Assembly (NCBI GenBank): GCA_018350325.1
Contig: JAEVLN010000034.1
Coordinates: 310,001-374,000, forward strand
Length of the DNA: 64,000 nucleotides
Direction of reading: 5' to 3'
Source of the DNA: Globodera rostochiensis
Taxonomy: Eukaryota; Nematoda; Chromadorea; Rhabditida; Heteroderidae
Shown in pieces: positions 10,896-22,030 of the stretch (position 1 is the first letter of the stretch; every line of letters starts with the position of its first letter). The translations under genes were made by a program, and so were the position numbers. A model generated the notes under the pieces. It was not told the origin of the DNA. It made no database searches and saw nothing but the letters and a program-made list of their open reading frames with translations.

Positions 10896-13800
10896 TCGAG
10901 TCAAGTCTTGGCAAGTCAAGAGTTAAGGCAAGTCAAGAGCCAAAGCGAGTCAAGAGCCAAAGCGAGTCAAAAGCCAAGGCAAGTCAAGAGCAAGTCAAGT
11001 CAAGAGTCTAGGCAAGTCAATCTAGGCAAGTCAAGAGCCAAAGCGAGTCAAGAGCCAAAGCAAGTCAAGAGTCAAGGCAAGTCAAGGCAGTCAAGAGTCT
11101 AGGCAAGTAAGAGTTAAGGCAAGTCAAGAGCCAAAGCAAGTCAAGTGCCAAGGCAAGCCAAGAGTCTAGGCAAGTCGAGAGTTAAGGCAATCAAGAGCCA
11201 AAGCGAGTCAAGAGCCAAGGCAAGTAAGTCGAGAGTTAAGGCAAGTCAAGAGTTAAGGCAAGTCAAGAATCTAGGCAAGTCAAGAGCCAAAGCAAGTCAA
11301 GTCAAGAGTCTAGGCAAGTCAAGAGTCTAGGCAAGTCAAGAGTTAAGGCAAGTCAAGAATCTAGGCAAGTCAAGAGTCTAGGCAAGTCGAGAGTTAAGGC
11401 AATCAAGAGCCAAAGCGAGCCAAGAGCCAAGGCAAGTCAAGTCAAGTCAAGAGCCAAAGCGAGTCAAGAGCCAAGGCAAGTCAAGTCAAGAGTCTAGGCA
11501 GTCAAGAGTCTAGGCAAGTCAAGAGTTAAGGCAAGTCAAGAATCTAGGCAAGTCAAGAGCCAAAGCAAGTCAAGAGCCAAGGCAAGTCAAGGCAGTCAAG
11601 AGTCTAGACAAGTCAAGAGCCAAAGCGAGTCAAGAGCCAAGGTAAGTAAGTCAAAAGTCTAGGCAAGCCAAAGCGAGTCAAGAGCCAAGAAAAGTCAAGG
11701 CAGTCAAGAGTCTAGGCAAGTCAAGTCAAGAGTCTAGGCAGTCAAGAGTCTAGGCAAGTCAAGTCAAGAGTCTAGGCAAGTCAAGAGCCAAAGCGAGTCA
11801 AGAGCCAATGCAAGTCAAGATCTAAGCAAGTCAAGAGTCTAGGCAAGTCAAGAGCCAAAGCAAGTCAAGAGCCAAGGCAAGTCAAGGCAGTCAAGAGTCT
11901 AGGCAAGTCAAGTCAAGAGTCTAGGCAGTCAAGAGTCTAGGCAAGTAAGAGTTAAGGCAAGTCAAGAGCCAAAGCAAGTCAAGGGCCAAGGCAAGTCAAG
12001 GCAGTCAAGAGTCTAGGCAAGTCGAGAGTTAAGGCAATCAAGAGCCAAAGCGAGTCAAGAGCCAAGGCAAGTAAGTCGAGAGTTAAGGCAAGTCAAGAGT
12101 TAAGGCAAGTCAAGAATCTAGGCAAGTCAAGAGCCAAAGCAAGTCAAGAGCCAAGGCAAGTCAAGGCAGTCAAGAGTCTAGACAAGTCAAGAGCCAAAGC
12201 GAGTCAAGAGCCAAGGTAAGTAAGTCAAAAGTCTAGGCAAGTCAAGAGCCAAAGCGAGTCAAGAGCCAAGACAAGTCAAGGCAGTCAAGAGTCTAGGCAA
12301 GTCAAGTCAAGAGTCTAGGCAGTCAAGAGTCTAGGCAAGTCAAGTCAAGAGTCTAGGCAAGTCAATCTAGGCAAGTCAAGAGCCAAAGCGAGTCAAGAGC
12401 CAAAGCAAGTCAAGAGTCAAGGCAAGTCAAGGCAGTCAAGAGTCTAGGCAAGTAAGAGTTAAGGCAAGTCAAGAGCCAAAGCAAGTCAAGTGCCAAGGCA
12501 AGCCAAGAGTCTAGGCAAGTCGAGAGTTAAGGCAATCAAGAGCCAAAGCGAGTCAAGAGCCAAGGCAAGTAAGTCGAGAGTTAAGGCAAGTCAAGAGTTA
12601 AGGCAAGTCAAGAATCTAGGCAAGTCAAGAGCCAAAGCAAGTCAAGTCAAGAGTCTAGGCAAGTCAAGAGTCTAGGCAAGTCAAGAGTTAAGGCAAGTCA
12701 AGAATCTAGGCAAGTCAAGAGTCTAGGCAAGTCGAGAGTTAAGGCAATCAAGAGCCAAAGCGAGCCAAGAGCCAAGGCAAGTCAAGTCAAGTCAAGAGCC
12801 AAAGCGAGTCAAGAGCCAAGGCAAGTCAAGTCAAGAGTCTAGGCAGTCAAGAGTCTAGGCAAGTCAAGAGTTAAGGCAAGTCAAGAATCTAGGCAAGTCA
12901 AGAGCCAAAGCAAGTCAAGAGCCAAGGCAAGTCAAGGCAGTCAAGAGTCTAGACAAGTCAAGAGCCAAAGCGAGTCAAGAGCCAAGGTAAGTAAGTCAAA
13001 AGTCTAGGCAAGCCAAAGCGAGTCAAGAGCCAAGAAAAGTCAAGGCAGTCAAGAGTCTAGGCAAGTCAAGTCAAGAGTCTAGGCAGTCAAGAGTCTAGGC
13101 AAGTCAAGTCAAGAGTCTAGGCAAGTCAAGAGCCAAAGCGAGTCAAGAGCCAATGCAAGTCAAGATCTAAGCAAGTCAAGAGTCTAGGCAAGTCAAGAGC
13201 CAAAGCAAGTCAAGAGCCAAGGCAAGTCAAGGCAGTCAAGAGTCTAGGCAAGTCAAGTCAAGAGTCTAGGCAGTCAAGAGTCTAGGCAAGTAAGAGTTAA
13301 GGCAAGTCAAGAGCCAAAGCAAGTCAAGGGCCAAGGCAAGTCAAGGCAGTCAAGAGTCTAGGCAAGTCGAGAGTTAAGGCAATCAAGAGCCAAAGCGAGT
13401 CAAGAGCCAAGGCAAGTAAGTCGAGAGTTAAGGCAAGTCAAGAGTTAAGGCAAGTCAAGAATCTAGGCAAGTCAAGAGCCAAAGCAAGTCAAGTCAAGAG
13501 TCTAGGCAAGTCAAGAGTTAAGGCAAGTCAAGAATCTAGGCAAGTCAAGAGTCTAGGCAAGTCGAGTTAAGGCAATCAAGAGCCAAAGCGAGCCAAGAGC
13601 CAAGGCAAGTAAGTCGAGAGTTAAGGCAAGTCAAGAGCCAAAGCGAGTCAAGAGCCAAGGCAAGTCAAGTCAAGAGTCTAGGCAGTCAAGAGTCTAGGCA
13701 AGTCAAGAGTTAAGGCAAGTCAAGAATCTAGGCAAGTCAAGAGCCAAAGCAAGTCAAGAGCCAAGGCAAGTCAAGGCAGTCAAGAGTCTAGACAAGTCAA

Positions 13801-14545
13801 GAGCCAAAGCGAGTCAAGAGCCAAGGTAAGTAAGTCAAAAGTCTAGGCAAGTCAAGAGCCAAAGCGAGTCAAGAGCCAAGACAAGTCAAGGCAGTCAAGA
13901 GTCTAGGCAAGTCAAGTCAAGAGTCTAGGCAGTCAAGAGTCTAGGCAAGTCAATTCAAGAGTCTAGGCAAGTCAAGAGCCAAAGCGAGTCAAGAGCCAAT
14001 GCAAGTCAAGATCTAAGCAAGTCAAGAGTCTAGGCAAGTCAAGAGCCAAAGCAAGTCAAGAGCCAAGGCAAGTCAAGGCAGTCAAGAGTCTAGGCAAGTC
14101 AAGTCAAGAGTCTAGGCAGTCAAGAGTCTAGGCAAGTCAAGAGTTAAGGCAAGTCAAGAATCTAGGCAAGTCAAGAGCCAAGGTAAGTAAGTCAAAAGTC
14201 TAGGCAAGTCAAGAGCCAAAGCGAGTCAAGAGCCAAGGCAAGTCAAGGCAGTCAAGAGTCTAGGCAAGTCAAGTCAAGAGTCTAGGCAGTCAAGGGTCTA
14301 GGCAAGTCAAGAGTTAAGGCAAGTCAAGAATCTAGGCAAGTCAAGAGCCAAAGCGAGTCAAAAGCCAAGGTAAGTAAGTCAAGAGTCTAGGCAAGTCAAG
14401 AGCCAAAGCGAGTCAAGAGCCAAGGCAAGTCAAATCAAGTCGAGATTCAACGCAAGCCAAGAGTTAAATCAAGTGCCAGGGCAAGAATAGGGCAAATCAA
14501 GAATCAAGGCAAGTCAAGAATCAAGGCAAATCAAGAGTCAAGACA
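10896..14545. repeat. 3.6-kb minisatellite of AAGTCAAGAGCCAAAG-type units with 1,345-bp higher-order repeat
   Basis: The block is built from 10-17-bp words such as AGTCAAGAGCCAAAGCG, AGTCAAGAGTCTAGGC and AGTCAAGAGTTAAGGC. The order of the words repeats with a period of about 1,345 bp: 11145-11330 recurs at 12490-12675, and the word TCTAGACAAGTC at 11604 recurs at 12949. Long Ser/Lys/Gln-rich open frames here are by-products of the repeat and are not genes. Confidence 0.93.
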
Positions 14546-14584
14546 ACAGAAAAAATTTAACAAAAAAAGATTAAGGACAACAAG

Positions 14585-14622
14585 AGCGGTTGGCTGCCGC
14601 GAAGCGGCAGTCAAGCGCTCGT
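14585..14622. repeat. GC-rich hairpin next to the first minisatellite
   Basis: GAGCG ... CTGCCGC GAA GCGGCAG ... CGCTC forms a two-step stem-loop just past the end of the first minisatellite. A comparable hairpin sits after the second minisatellite at 17304-17343. It could be a transcription or replication structure or a palindromic element end; nothing else supports one reading. Confidence 0.5.
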
Positions 14623-15204
14623 CCTTATATAAAAAGGAGAATGGTTTGTGTGTTTGTAACGCGGGTTTTGAATTTTGCAAGGACGTTGTGCCAAAAGTTT
14701 AAGAAATGAAGAAGGATAGGCACAAGGATGAAAGAAATAGTGTTGAAAGTGAAGAGACTTTTAAAAGAGAAAGAGAGAAAAAATTAGTGATAAGATGGGG
14801 TAGAGATATTGAGCAAATGGCTGCGCTGCCCGCTGTGGCGTGCGCGTCGGTCGCTGACGCGTACGCCACTCGCTGCTCATTTGCAGCGGGTGGGAAGAAG
14901 GAAGGGGAAAGAGTGAGGGAGAAGAGGCAAGAGAAAGAGTGAAAGGAGGGAGTGTGAGTGAGAAATGATGAGCAGCAGAGATTAGCGGATGGTAAAGAAA
15001 AAGCAAGTGAAACTTTCGTTGCTGTCGGTGGGGTAGTGGATAAGCGCTTTAGCGTTTAATACGGAATGTGTGGGTTCAATTCCCGAATGCAAGATTCTTT
15101 TTTAATGAATTAAAATTAAACTAAACATGTTTTAATTCATTTTTTTCTTTTTTTAAAGCCAAAATAAATTAGTTTTAACACTTTTTAACAAAGATAAAAG
15201 GGAA
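14623..15204. other. Spacer between minisatellites
   Basis: No convincing gene. A GA-rich stretch (14700-15000) gives a charged open frame, but composition alone explains it. Around 14820-14890 is an imperfect inverted repeat rich in GCGT and CGCTG words. A tRNA-like promoter pair lies at 15027-15092. Confidence 0.4.
15027..15092 (+). other. tRNA-like sequence with A and B boxes, no good cloverleaf
   Basis: TAGTGGATAAG (15034-15044) matches the A-box consensus TRGYNNANNNG, and GGTTCAATTCC (15073-15083) matches the B box at a suitable distance. The predicted acceptor ends do not pair, so this is more likely a tRNA relic or SINE head than a working tRNA gene. Confidence 0.45.
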
Positions 15205-17265
15205 AACCAGTGCAAAAATAAGTGCCAAGCGGGAAAAGTGCTATAAGGGAAAAAGAGAGAAAATGCCAAGAGGGAAAAGTGCCACAAGATGAAAATGTCA
15301 AAAGGAAAAAGGTGAAATGCCACGGGGGAAAAGCCAAAAGCGAGGAAACAGTGCCGAGAGGGAAAAGTGCCAAAAGGCAAAATGCCAAGAGGGAACGGTG
15401 CCAAAAGGAAAAATGACAAAAGGTGAAATGCCACGGGAGAAAAGCCAAAAGCGGGGAAAAGTGCCAAGCGAGAAAGCGACAAAAGGGGAAAAAGGTAAAA
15501 AGGGATAAAATGTCAAGAGGGAAAAGTGCCAAAAGGCAAAATGCCAAAAGGGAACGGTGCCAAAAGGAAAAGTGCAAAAGGTGAAATGCCACGGGAGAAA
15601 AGCCAAACGCGGGGAAAATGCCAAGCGGGAAAGTGCCTAAAGGGGAAATGCCAAGAGGAACCGGTGCCAAAGGAAAAAGTGCAAAAAGGTGAAATGCCAC
15701 GGGAGAAAAGCCAAAAGCGGGGAAACAGTGCCGAGAGGGAAAAGTGCCAAAAGGCAAAATGCCAAAAGGGAAAAGTGCCTAAAGGGGGAAATGCCAAGGG
15801 GGAAAAGCCAAAAGCGGGGAATGTGCCAAAAGGCAAAATGCCAAGAGGGAACGGTGCCAAAAGGAAAAATGCCAAAAGGGAAAAGTGCCTAAAGGGGGAA
15901 AAGGTAAAAAGGGAGAAAATGTCAAGAGGGAAAAGTGCCAAAAGGCAAAATGCCAAGAGGGAACGGTGCCAAAAGGAAAAATGCCGAGAGGGAAAAGTGC
16001 CAAAAGGCAAAATGCCAAGAGGGAACGGTGCCAAAAGGAAACAGTGCCGAGAGGGAAAAGTGCCAAAAGGCAAAATGCCAAGAGGGAACGGTGCCAAAAG
16101 GAAAAATGCCAAAAGGTGAAATGCCACGGGAGAAAAGCCAAAAGCGGGGAAAAGTGCCAAGCGAGAAAGCGACAAAAGGGGAAAAAGGTAAAAAGGGAGA
16201 AAATGTCAAGAGGGAAAAGTGCCAAAAGGCAAAATGCCAAAAGGGAACGGTGCCAAAAGGAAAAGTGCAAAAGGTGAAATGCCACGGGAGAAAAGCCAAA
16301 CGCGGGGAAAATGCCAAGCGGGAAAGTGCCTAAAGGGGAAATGCCAAGAGGAACCGGTGCCAAAGGAAAAAGTGCAAAAAGGTGAAATGCCACGGGAGAA
16401 AAGCCAAAAGCGGGGAAACAGTGCCGAGAGGGAAAAGTGCCAAAAGGCAAAATGCCAAAAGGGAAAAGTGCCTAAAGGGGGAAATGCCAAGGGGGAAAAG
16501 CCAAAAGCGGGGAATGTGCCAGGCAAAATGCCAAGAGGGAACGGTGCCAAAAGGAAAAATGCCAAAAGGGAAAAGTGCCTAAAGGGGGAAAAGGTAAAAA
16601 GGGAGAAAATGTCAAGAGGGAAAAGTGCCAAAAGAAGAGGGAACGGTGCCAAAAGGAAAAATGCCGAGAGGGAAAAGTGCCAAAAGGCAAAATGCCAAGA
16701 GGGAACGGTGCTAAAAGGAAAAGTGCAATAAGGTGAAATGCCACGGGTGAAAAGCCAAAAGCGGGAAAACAGTGCCGAGAGGGAAAAGTGCCAAAAGGCA
16801 AAATGCAAAAAGGGAACGGTGCCAAAAGGAAAAGTGCAAAAAGGTGAAATGCCACGGGGAAAAGCCAAAAGCGGGGAAAAGTGCCAAGCGAGAAAGTTCC
16901 AAAAGAGAAAAGAGAGAAAATGCCAAAAAGAATGCGTCAAAAGTGCCAAAAAGCAAAATGGAATAAGGGAAAAGTGCCCAAAGTGGAAAAAGGTAAAAGG
17001 GAGAAATGTCAGGAGGGAAAAGTGCCAAGCAGGAAAAGTGCCAAAAAGGAAAATCAAGAGGGAAAAGTGCCATAAGATGAAAATGCCAAAACGAAAAGTG
17101 CAAAAGGTGAAATGCCAAGGGGGAAAAGCCAAAAGCGGGGAATGTGCCATAAGTGGGTAAAGCTAAAAGTTGGAAAATGTCAAAAGGATAAAACGCCAAG
17201 AGGAAAAAGTGCCAAAGAGGGAAAATGTCAAAAGAAGAAAATTCCAAGGATAAAAAGCGTTGAAG
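15205..17265. repeat. 2-kb minisatellite of GTGCCAAAAGGGAAAA-type units with 693-bp higher-order repeat
   Basis: Words of about 15-17 bp such as GTGCCAAAAGGCAAAAT, GCCAAGAGGGAACG and AAATGCCACGGGAGAAAAG are strung together. The order repeats with a period of about 693 bp: 15526 onward recurs at 16219 onward with a few deletions. Long open frames on both strands are composition artefacts. Confidence 0.93.
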
Positions 17266-17303
17266 TATTTCAATCAAAATCTGTGCATAACATATCCGTA
17301 CTT

Positions 17304-17343
17304 CTAGCGGTTGGTGCGCCGTTAGGCGCACCTAAACCGCTAG
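17304..17343. repeat. GC-rich hairpin after the second minisatellite
   Basis: CTAGCGGTTGGTGCGCC, a GTTA loop, then GGCGCACCTAAACCGCTAG form a near-perfect stem of about 17 bp with one bulge. It lies about 40 bp beyond the minisatellite, mirroring the hairpin at 14585-14622. Confidence 0.6.
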
Positions 17344-17344
17344 T

Positions 17345-17740
17345 ATGGATCAAAAATTGTAAAAAATGGACCAAATATGGAAAGTAATAAGAGAAATAAA
17401 AAATTTTATAATGCAAATTAAAGGCATTTCAGAGACAATTTTTGAAAATAAGCAGAATTTTAAAAATTGTCATTTTTTAGTGGCAGAATTTTTAGTTGCG
17501 TTAAATGTCAATTTTTAGGGGTGCATTTTTTGAAATTTTTGAAAAAGTGTATATTTTCGTTTTTATTGCATTTTTGTTAAGGAATTTTGAAAAATCGCGA
17601 AATATGGAAAAATGGATTATAAAATGGGCTCTATAAGCTCCAAACAAAGCTAAAAGCATCATTTATGGTATTTATACGCTGTTCCAAGAGCGCAAAAAAA
17701 ATATGGATTTCCATATAATTAGTGGCCCTAGTCATTAAGT
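17345..17740. mobile_element. Non-autonomous element with GGCCCTA terminus (relative at 32440-32750)
   Basis: The stretch shares a long homologous text with 32440-32750, including AATAAGCAGAATTTTAAAAA-like, GATTATAAAATGGGCTCTA and GCTCCAAACAAAGCTAAAA words. Both end in CCATATAATT(A/T)GTGGCCCTA, whose inverse TAGGGCCACAAATTATATGG also stands alone at 5770. The TAGGG start of the inverse fits a hAT-type terminus. No complete coding capacity. Confidence 0.6.
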
Positions 17741-17830
17741 AGCATTTGTCAACACGTTTTACCATTTTGAGCAAATTTGGGTGTGAAAGGAAGTAATTAT
17801 GGGCTTGGGGACAAGTCAAATCGGAGTTTG
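17741..17830 (-). pseudogene. Fragment of a hAT transposase C-terminus
   Basis: On the minus strand the words TCPQAHNYFLSHPN followed by LLKMVKRV repeat the end of the better preserved hAT relic at 18950. Only this short tail is present, next to the non-autonomous element above, which suggests that element derives from the same transposon. Confidence 0.5.
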
Positions 17831-18029
17831 AACTTGAAATTTTTTTCGGGGGAGTGGGCAGTTGGGGGGAAAAAAGTCAATTTTTTATTTTTGTTTTTAC
17901 TCCATTTTTGTTAAGAAAAATTGTTAAAAAATGCAATTTTTTTTTTTTGTGAATTCTCCTTCACTTCTGGGAGGGGGTCGGTTTAAAATTTTCTACTAAT
18001 TTCTTAAGAGATTAGTAACCAAAATTTTA

Positions 18030-18240
18030 AAAAATGGCCGTATTTTTTGAAGCTTTTTTAAGAATGGAAGAGGTCCGGCAGGGGAAAGGGCCGTTTCGGT
18101 CCCGCCGTTTTGGTCCGGCCGATTCGGTCCCGCCGTTTCGGTCCCGACCAGTTCGGTCCCGGCCGTTTCGGTCCCGGGGTTGTTTCGGTCCCAAACATTT
18201 TTCATATATACATACAATACGTGTCGAATATATCTGAAGC
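18030..18240. repeat. Short array of TTTCGGTCCCG words with flanking CCAAACATTTTTCATAT
   Basis: Seven or eight variants of CGTTTCGGTCCCGC run from 18091 to 18192 and end in GTCCCAAACATTTTTCATAT. The same ending, with a GTTTCGTCCCC array, occurs at 53338-53390, and an inverse-type array of GGGGCCGAAACGGC words occurs at 39920-39990. This is a dispersed element family with variable short terminal arrays. Confidence 0.55.
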
Positions 18241-18939
18241 GTAAAAAATGGTTGTTTTTTTTTATTCCAAACTTTTATTACATAAAAAGTGATGTCAAAC
18301 AATTCGCATATCATTTTTGAGCAATTTACCCGTCCATATTTTTTGAAATGTTGATAAACATCTTTTGTTCGGGCAAACGTCCTCCAAAATGTTTCCACGC
18401 CGGTTCTTTCAGCGATGCCAACAAATAACGCAATAAAAAAGGTAGGACAAATCCGTTTTCTACATTAACGACCAATGATTTATAAAACAGGTGGTAAAGC
18501 GAGCCAGACGTGACATTGAAGTTCCACCTCCTCAGCCACAAAGCCTCAGCACGCTGGAAATCGTGGAAAAGAACCCCAAAACTTGCGAATTTCCACGTTT
18601 CCGCACATAAATAACACCCTGCTGCAAAAGCTAATCGATCAAATAGCTTGCAAAATACATACTACTGATCAGAGCGGACCGGTCGGGAAATTCCTAGGTT
18701 TTTGGAATTCCGGTCCCGATCCGGATCCCGGTTTTTGAAAAATCGAAATCCCTGGATCCCGGTCGGACCTGGACCAGGGTTTATATAGGGAAAACCCAAA
18801 AACGAGGAAAACTACTTCAAAAACGTGGAAATTTTTTTCAAAAACGTGGAAAAACCGTGGAAATTTTTTAAAGCCCTAATTTAATATAAATTGCTTCAAC
18901 AATCAGTAACTAGCATATTTATCACTGTTTTTCACCATT
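18241..18939. other. Gene-free stretch with an unassigned open segment and a CCGGTCCC block
   Basis: 18326-18541 reads open on the minus strand with a plausible protein-like text (LPFLLRYLLASLKEPAWKHF), but I cannot assign it and no splice context decides it; it may be an upstream piece of a transposase. 18660-18790 is a GGTCCCGATCC-rich block of the kind seen in many hAT-type miniature elements in this window. AACTTGCGAATTTCCACGTT near 18580 recurs near 19879. Confidence 0.35.
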
Positions 18940-19900
18940 TTAATTTGGCTGAGATAGGAAGTAATTATGGGCTTGGGGGCAAGTCAAATCGGAATTGAAT
19001 TTAATGGAAACAAGTGCATTCAAAAGAGGAATGGCCATTCTGTTGTGCTCGTCCGTTTTGATATTTTTGACGACAGAGAAGACTGATTCACAAAAAGAGT
19101 TTGAAGGGAAAATCGAGAGTATCGCAGAAACAAGTGATTTTAGAAGCACAAAATTGCGATTTTTGAAAATTGTCGCCCATTTTTCGTCCACGGTTTGGCC
19201 GTTTGCTCGGGTGTCTTCAACCTGCGTCAGACTTTGCTGATGCTCAGCAACTTCTCCGAACAAAGCATCCAACTCCTCTGCAGTACTTCCACAAAAATCT
19301 CTGTACGCCTTTCGTATCTTTTTTCTTCACCGTAAAATTCTTCATTCAGTGAAAGATTGAGCCGCTGTTTTAGTGCAGTAAGATGTTTAATCAGTGCCGA
19401 AAGCGGTAGTTTTGGTTTCTATAAATTGTAAATTCGTGGTTTGTTTGCTAACCCTGGTGTACCTGGCTGATAATGTTCAATTGATTAAATTGATTGAAAG
19501 CAAAACACAAAAAATGTGAAATTGTTTTCCATTCATCGGCGGATTGAGTCATTTCGTCATTAAAGATGGAGCGGAGAAACTTTGGGCATTCGCGCTCCGG
19601 CAGAGATCTGAACTACTTCTCTACAATGACCCAAATTCACAAATTCTTTTGAAAATGCGTCCAAGCGACATCCATCTAACGGCCGTATAGTCCGGAAAAA
19701 CGTGAACTGTGTCCTGAACTTTTTGTTACTGCTAATAAAAGTACATTTTCCTCAGCAGCTATTTCTTGAAACAATTCCCAACGTCCAGGATGGTTTGAGA
19801 AATGGTCGGAAATTGCGCGTGAAAATCCGCGAACTTCATAGTCGAATTGTTCAACCGCAAGGAATCAATAAACCCAAAACTTGCGAATTTCCACGTTCCG
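18940..19900 (-). pseudogene. hAT-superfamily transposase relic
   Basis: Read right to left, the minus strand carries several protein-like segments in changing frames: NNSTMKFADFHAQFP near 19850, RSIFNDEMTQSADEWKTI near 19560, LSALIKHLTALKQRLNLSL near 19390, FCGSTAEELDALFGEVAEH near 19270, and the conserved dimerisation region FPSNSFCESVFSVVKN to NRMAIPLLNALVSIKF near 19030-19100. The last matches the C-terminal hATC domain of hAT transposases. At least one frameshift near the A-run at 19325 and stop codons show it is dead. It is a candidate relative of the source that mobilised the many hAT-type miniature elements here, but its own termini were not located. Confidence 0.7.
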
Positions 19901-19979
19901 CACATATATAGAAAACCCTGACCTGGACTAACCGGAAAAAAGTACACCTCCAATAATACGCTTTTTGAGCAAAGGACTC

Positions 19980-20055
19980 GAATTGGTTGTGGTGTAATGG
20001 TGAGTGGTGGGGACAGTTTAAGTGGGGGTTCAGATCTCCCCTACCGTGTTCATGA
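19980..20055 (+). other. tRNA-like sequence (SINE head or tRNA relic)
   Basis: TGGTGTAATGG (A-box type) is followed about 25 bp later by GGTTCAGATC, an imperfect B box. The same A box with a perfect B box occurs on the minus strand at 24105-24178, so these are two copies of one tRNA-derived repeat. Confidence 0.45.
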
Positions 20056-20875
20056 TTTTTTCGACTTTCTCTGAACATTTACGGTGGTTGGTGTAAACAA
20101 TTCTAAAAATTCTTTTAAACTTTTTCCAATTTTTAAAAAAATATTTTAGATGACAATACAATGTTCATTTTATTTTTTGGTTGGTTGGAATCACAAAACC
20201 ATAGGCTTGTTGAAAATTCAAATTTGCAGCATTTCGGGGTCGTAGAATCCGAATCCGACCTTCACTTAGACCAATTCCGAACACCGAACCCGGATTCGAA
20301 CAATTTTCAAAAAAAAAAAATGTTCGCATTTTCTATTAAAAGTCGACAATTTTCCCGCCATCCGATCCGTTTGTTCTCCGCACCACTTGAGGCAATGCTC
20401 GACTATTTGCTCGTTGTTTACTCCAGATTGATAATATAGTTCAATGACCTTTACTTCTCGATCACCTTTTTGCTGCCTAAATACATTTTTTGTTTGTTTG
20501 TTGGCACATAACGCATAAGTACCCCGGATTATTAAAAAAGCGAAATCCCGATCCCGGTCTAGATGCTGGTCCCGATCCCGGCTTTCACGGTCCCGGTCCC
20601 GATTTTTCCCAAAAATCCCGGTTCCGAACCTACTCTACTACTGATCACGAAAAATCGAAATTTTTCGGACATTTTATTTTCTGACAGTCTCAAAAGTTAA
20701 CGAAGCATTTAGTCCGCTTAATTATTAAATCTACAGCACTTAAGCTTTTGAATGTTAACTAAATTTGTTAAATTTGGTTGCCAAAGAAGGGAGTTTATGA
20801 CGTTTAAAAGGGGCCAAAAATCGCTCGGGGGGGGGGGGGACGAGCAGTGCCGGAGTTCGACAGTTACTTAACCAT
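20056..20875. other. Gene-free stretch with degenerate repeats
   Basis: No gene is supported. 20225-20330 (GAATCCGAATCCGACCTTCA, then ACCGAACCCGGATTCGAACA) recurs at 23095-23165. 20535-20640 is a CCCGGTCCCGA-rich block repeated at 24520-24610 together with the following text, so 20530-20860 and 24515-24830 are paralogous and mark the left part of the secreted-protein module. A 12-G run lies at 20828. Confidence 0.5.
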
Positions 20876-21200
20876 TTCACCGCCCCATTTCGAATGGTAA
20901 AACCACAACTCGTTCCCGGCCAACTCGTTCCCCTTTCAGTAGTTTTTTCGGCATAACTTCTTTTAAATCTAACCAAACCAAACATTTCGACATTCGAAAG
21001 CCTGCAATTGGGTAGAAGCTATTAAATTCTCAAAAAAAGTTATAGCCAAGTGGGCCAAAAAAGGGTTTTCTGGTTTTAAGAATTGTCCAATAGCTTAGCT
21101 TTTGCTTTTGGAAAGCTTCTACTTATTGTAAGCTTTTGAATGTTAATGAAAATGTTTGATAAGGTTAGATATTAAAAGAAGTTATGCCAAAACTTGGCCG
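20876..21200. repeat. Foldback element of the 'ATAACTTTTTT' family
   Basis: CATAACTTCTTTTAAATCTA near 20953 and its inverse ATTAAAAGAAGTTATGCC near 21171 bracket an imperfect palindrome centred near 21065. The outer ends are ACTCGTTCCCGGCCAACTCG and AACTTGGCCGGG. Elements with the same architecture lie at 22580, 25665, 27820, 31740, 37620 and 52628. Confidence 0.7.
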
Positions 21201-21319
21201 GGAAAAATTGAAAAATTTCAAAACATTTATTTTTTTTCTTGTAATTATCAATCGATTCTCTCATCGAGACAAAATTGGGCAACAATTCTGAGAGGTCCCT
21301 GGGCCTAGGCTTAGGCCTT

Positions 21320-21760
21320 TCGTTTGACAAAAGGGCAAACAAACAAAGCACAACGAAAAGCTATTTTATAAAAGAAATTATATTTCTTATAATAAAATGG
21401 CACAATGCCAAAAGTGGTCACTAAAGTGCATAAAATTGTAAAATTTATTAATTAAGAATATGCCAAAAAGGCAAACAAACAAAGCACAACGAAAAGCTAT
21501 TTTATAAAAGAAAATTATATTTTCTTATAATAAAATGGCACAATGCCAAAAGTGGTCACAAAAGTGCATAAAATTGTAAAATTATAATAAAAGCGAATAT
21601 TTCTTGTTTGCCAAAGGGCAAACAAACAAAGCACAACGAAAAGCTATTTTATAAAAGAAAATTATATTTTCTTATAATAAATGGCACAATGCCAAAAATG
21701 GTCACCAAAGTGCATGAAAGTGTAAAATTTGTGTATAAAAGCGAATATTATTTGTTTAAA
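21320..21760. repeat. Three tandem units of about 120-130 bp upstream of secreted-protein gene 1
   Basis: Each unit holds GGCAAACAAACAAAGCACAA, an inverted TTATAAAAGAAA ... TTTCTTATAATAA stem, GGCACAATGCCAAAAGTGGT and GTGCATAAAATTGTAAAAT. The same repeat precedes the other two family members (24845-25330 and 37190-37400), so it belongs to the duplicated module. Confidence 0.85.
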
Positions 21761-22030
21761 ATTACATAACCCATTTTTTCTTTTTATCAACCCATTTTTG
21801 CGTTATTCACTTTTCTTTTTGTACTTTGTACATTCCGGCCGGACTCCGGTCCCTAATTTTGGGCTAGACATCTGTAATTTATAGGAAGTTCTATCCCAGA
21901 AAGTTAGTCATTTTACTATCACTAAAAAAAGCTTAAGAATAGAAAATGTATCGGTTTTCTCTCATTAGCCGAGCTTTAGTACATAATAAAACAATTTTAT
22001 TCAAAAATTTGTACCAGCAATCAAATTGAA
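21761..22030 (+). promoter_or_regulatory. Conserved 5' flank of secreted-protein gene 1
   Basis: About 260 bp upstream of the ATG is conserved in the three paralogs, notably CTATCCCAGAAAGTTAGTCA, AGCTTAAGAATAGAAAATG, CGGTTTTCTCTCATTAGCC and ACATAATAAAACAATTTTA. The last is a TATA-like sequence about 50 bp before the start codon. Conservation beyond the coding exon suggests either shared regulation or recent duplication; I cannot separate these. Confidence 0.5.

Noticed and set aside
10908..14450. Ser/Lys/Gln-rich open frames through the first minisatellite
   Set aside because: They follow directly from the repeat words lacking stop codons, occur in several frames, and have no start or splice context.
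14706..14942. Charged 78-codon ORF between the minisatellites
   Set aside because: GA-rich low-complexity composition, no conserved motif, and an equally long open frame on the other strand.
15185..17331. Long Phe/Leu/Pro-rich and Lys/Gly-rich open frames of up to 314 codons
   Set aside because: Both strands and multiple frames are open across the minisatellite; the text is periodic and resembles no protein family.
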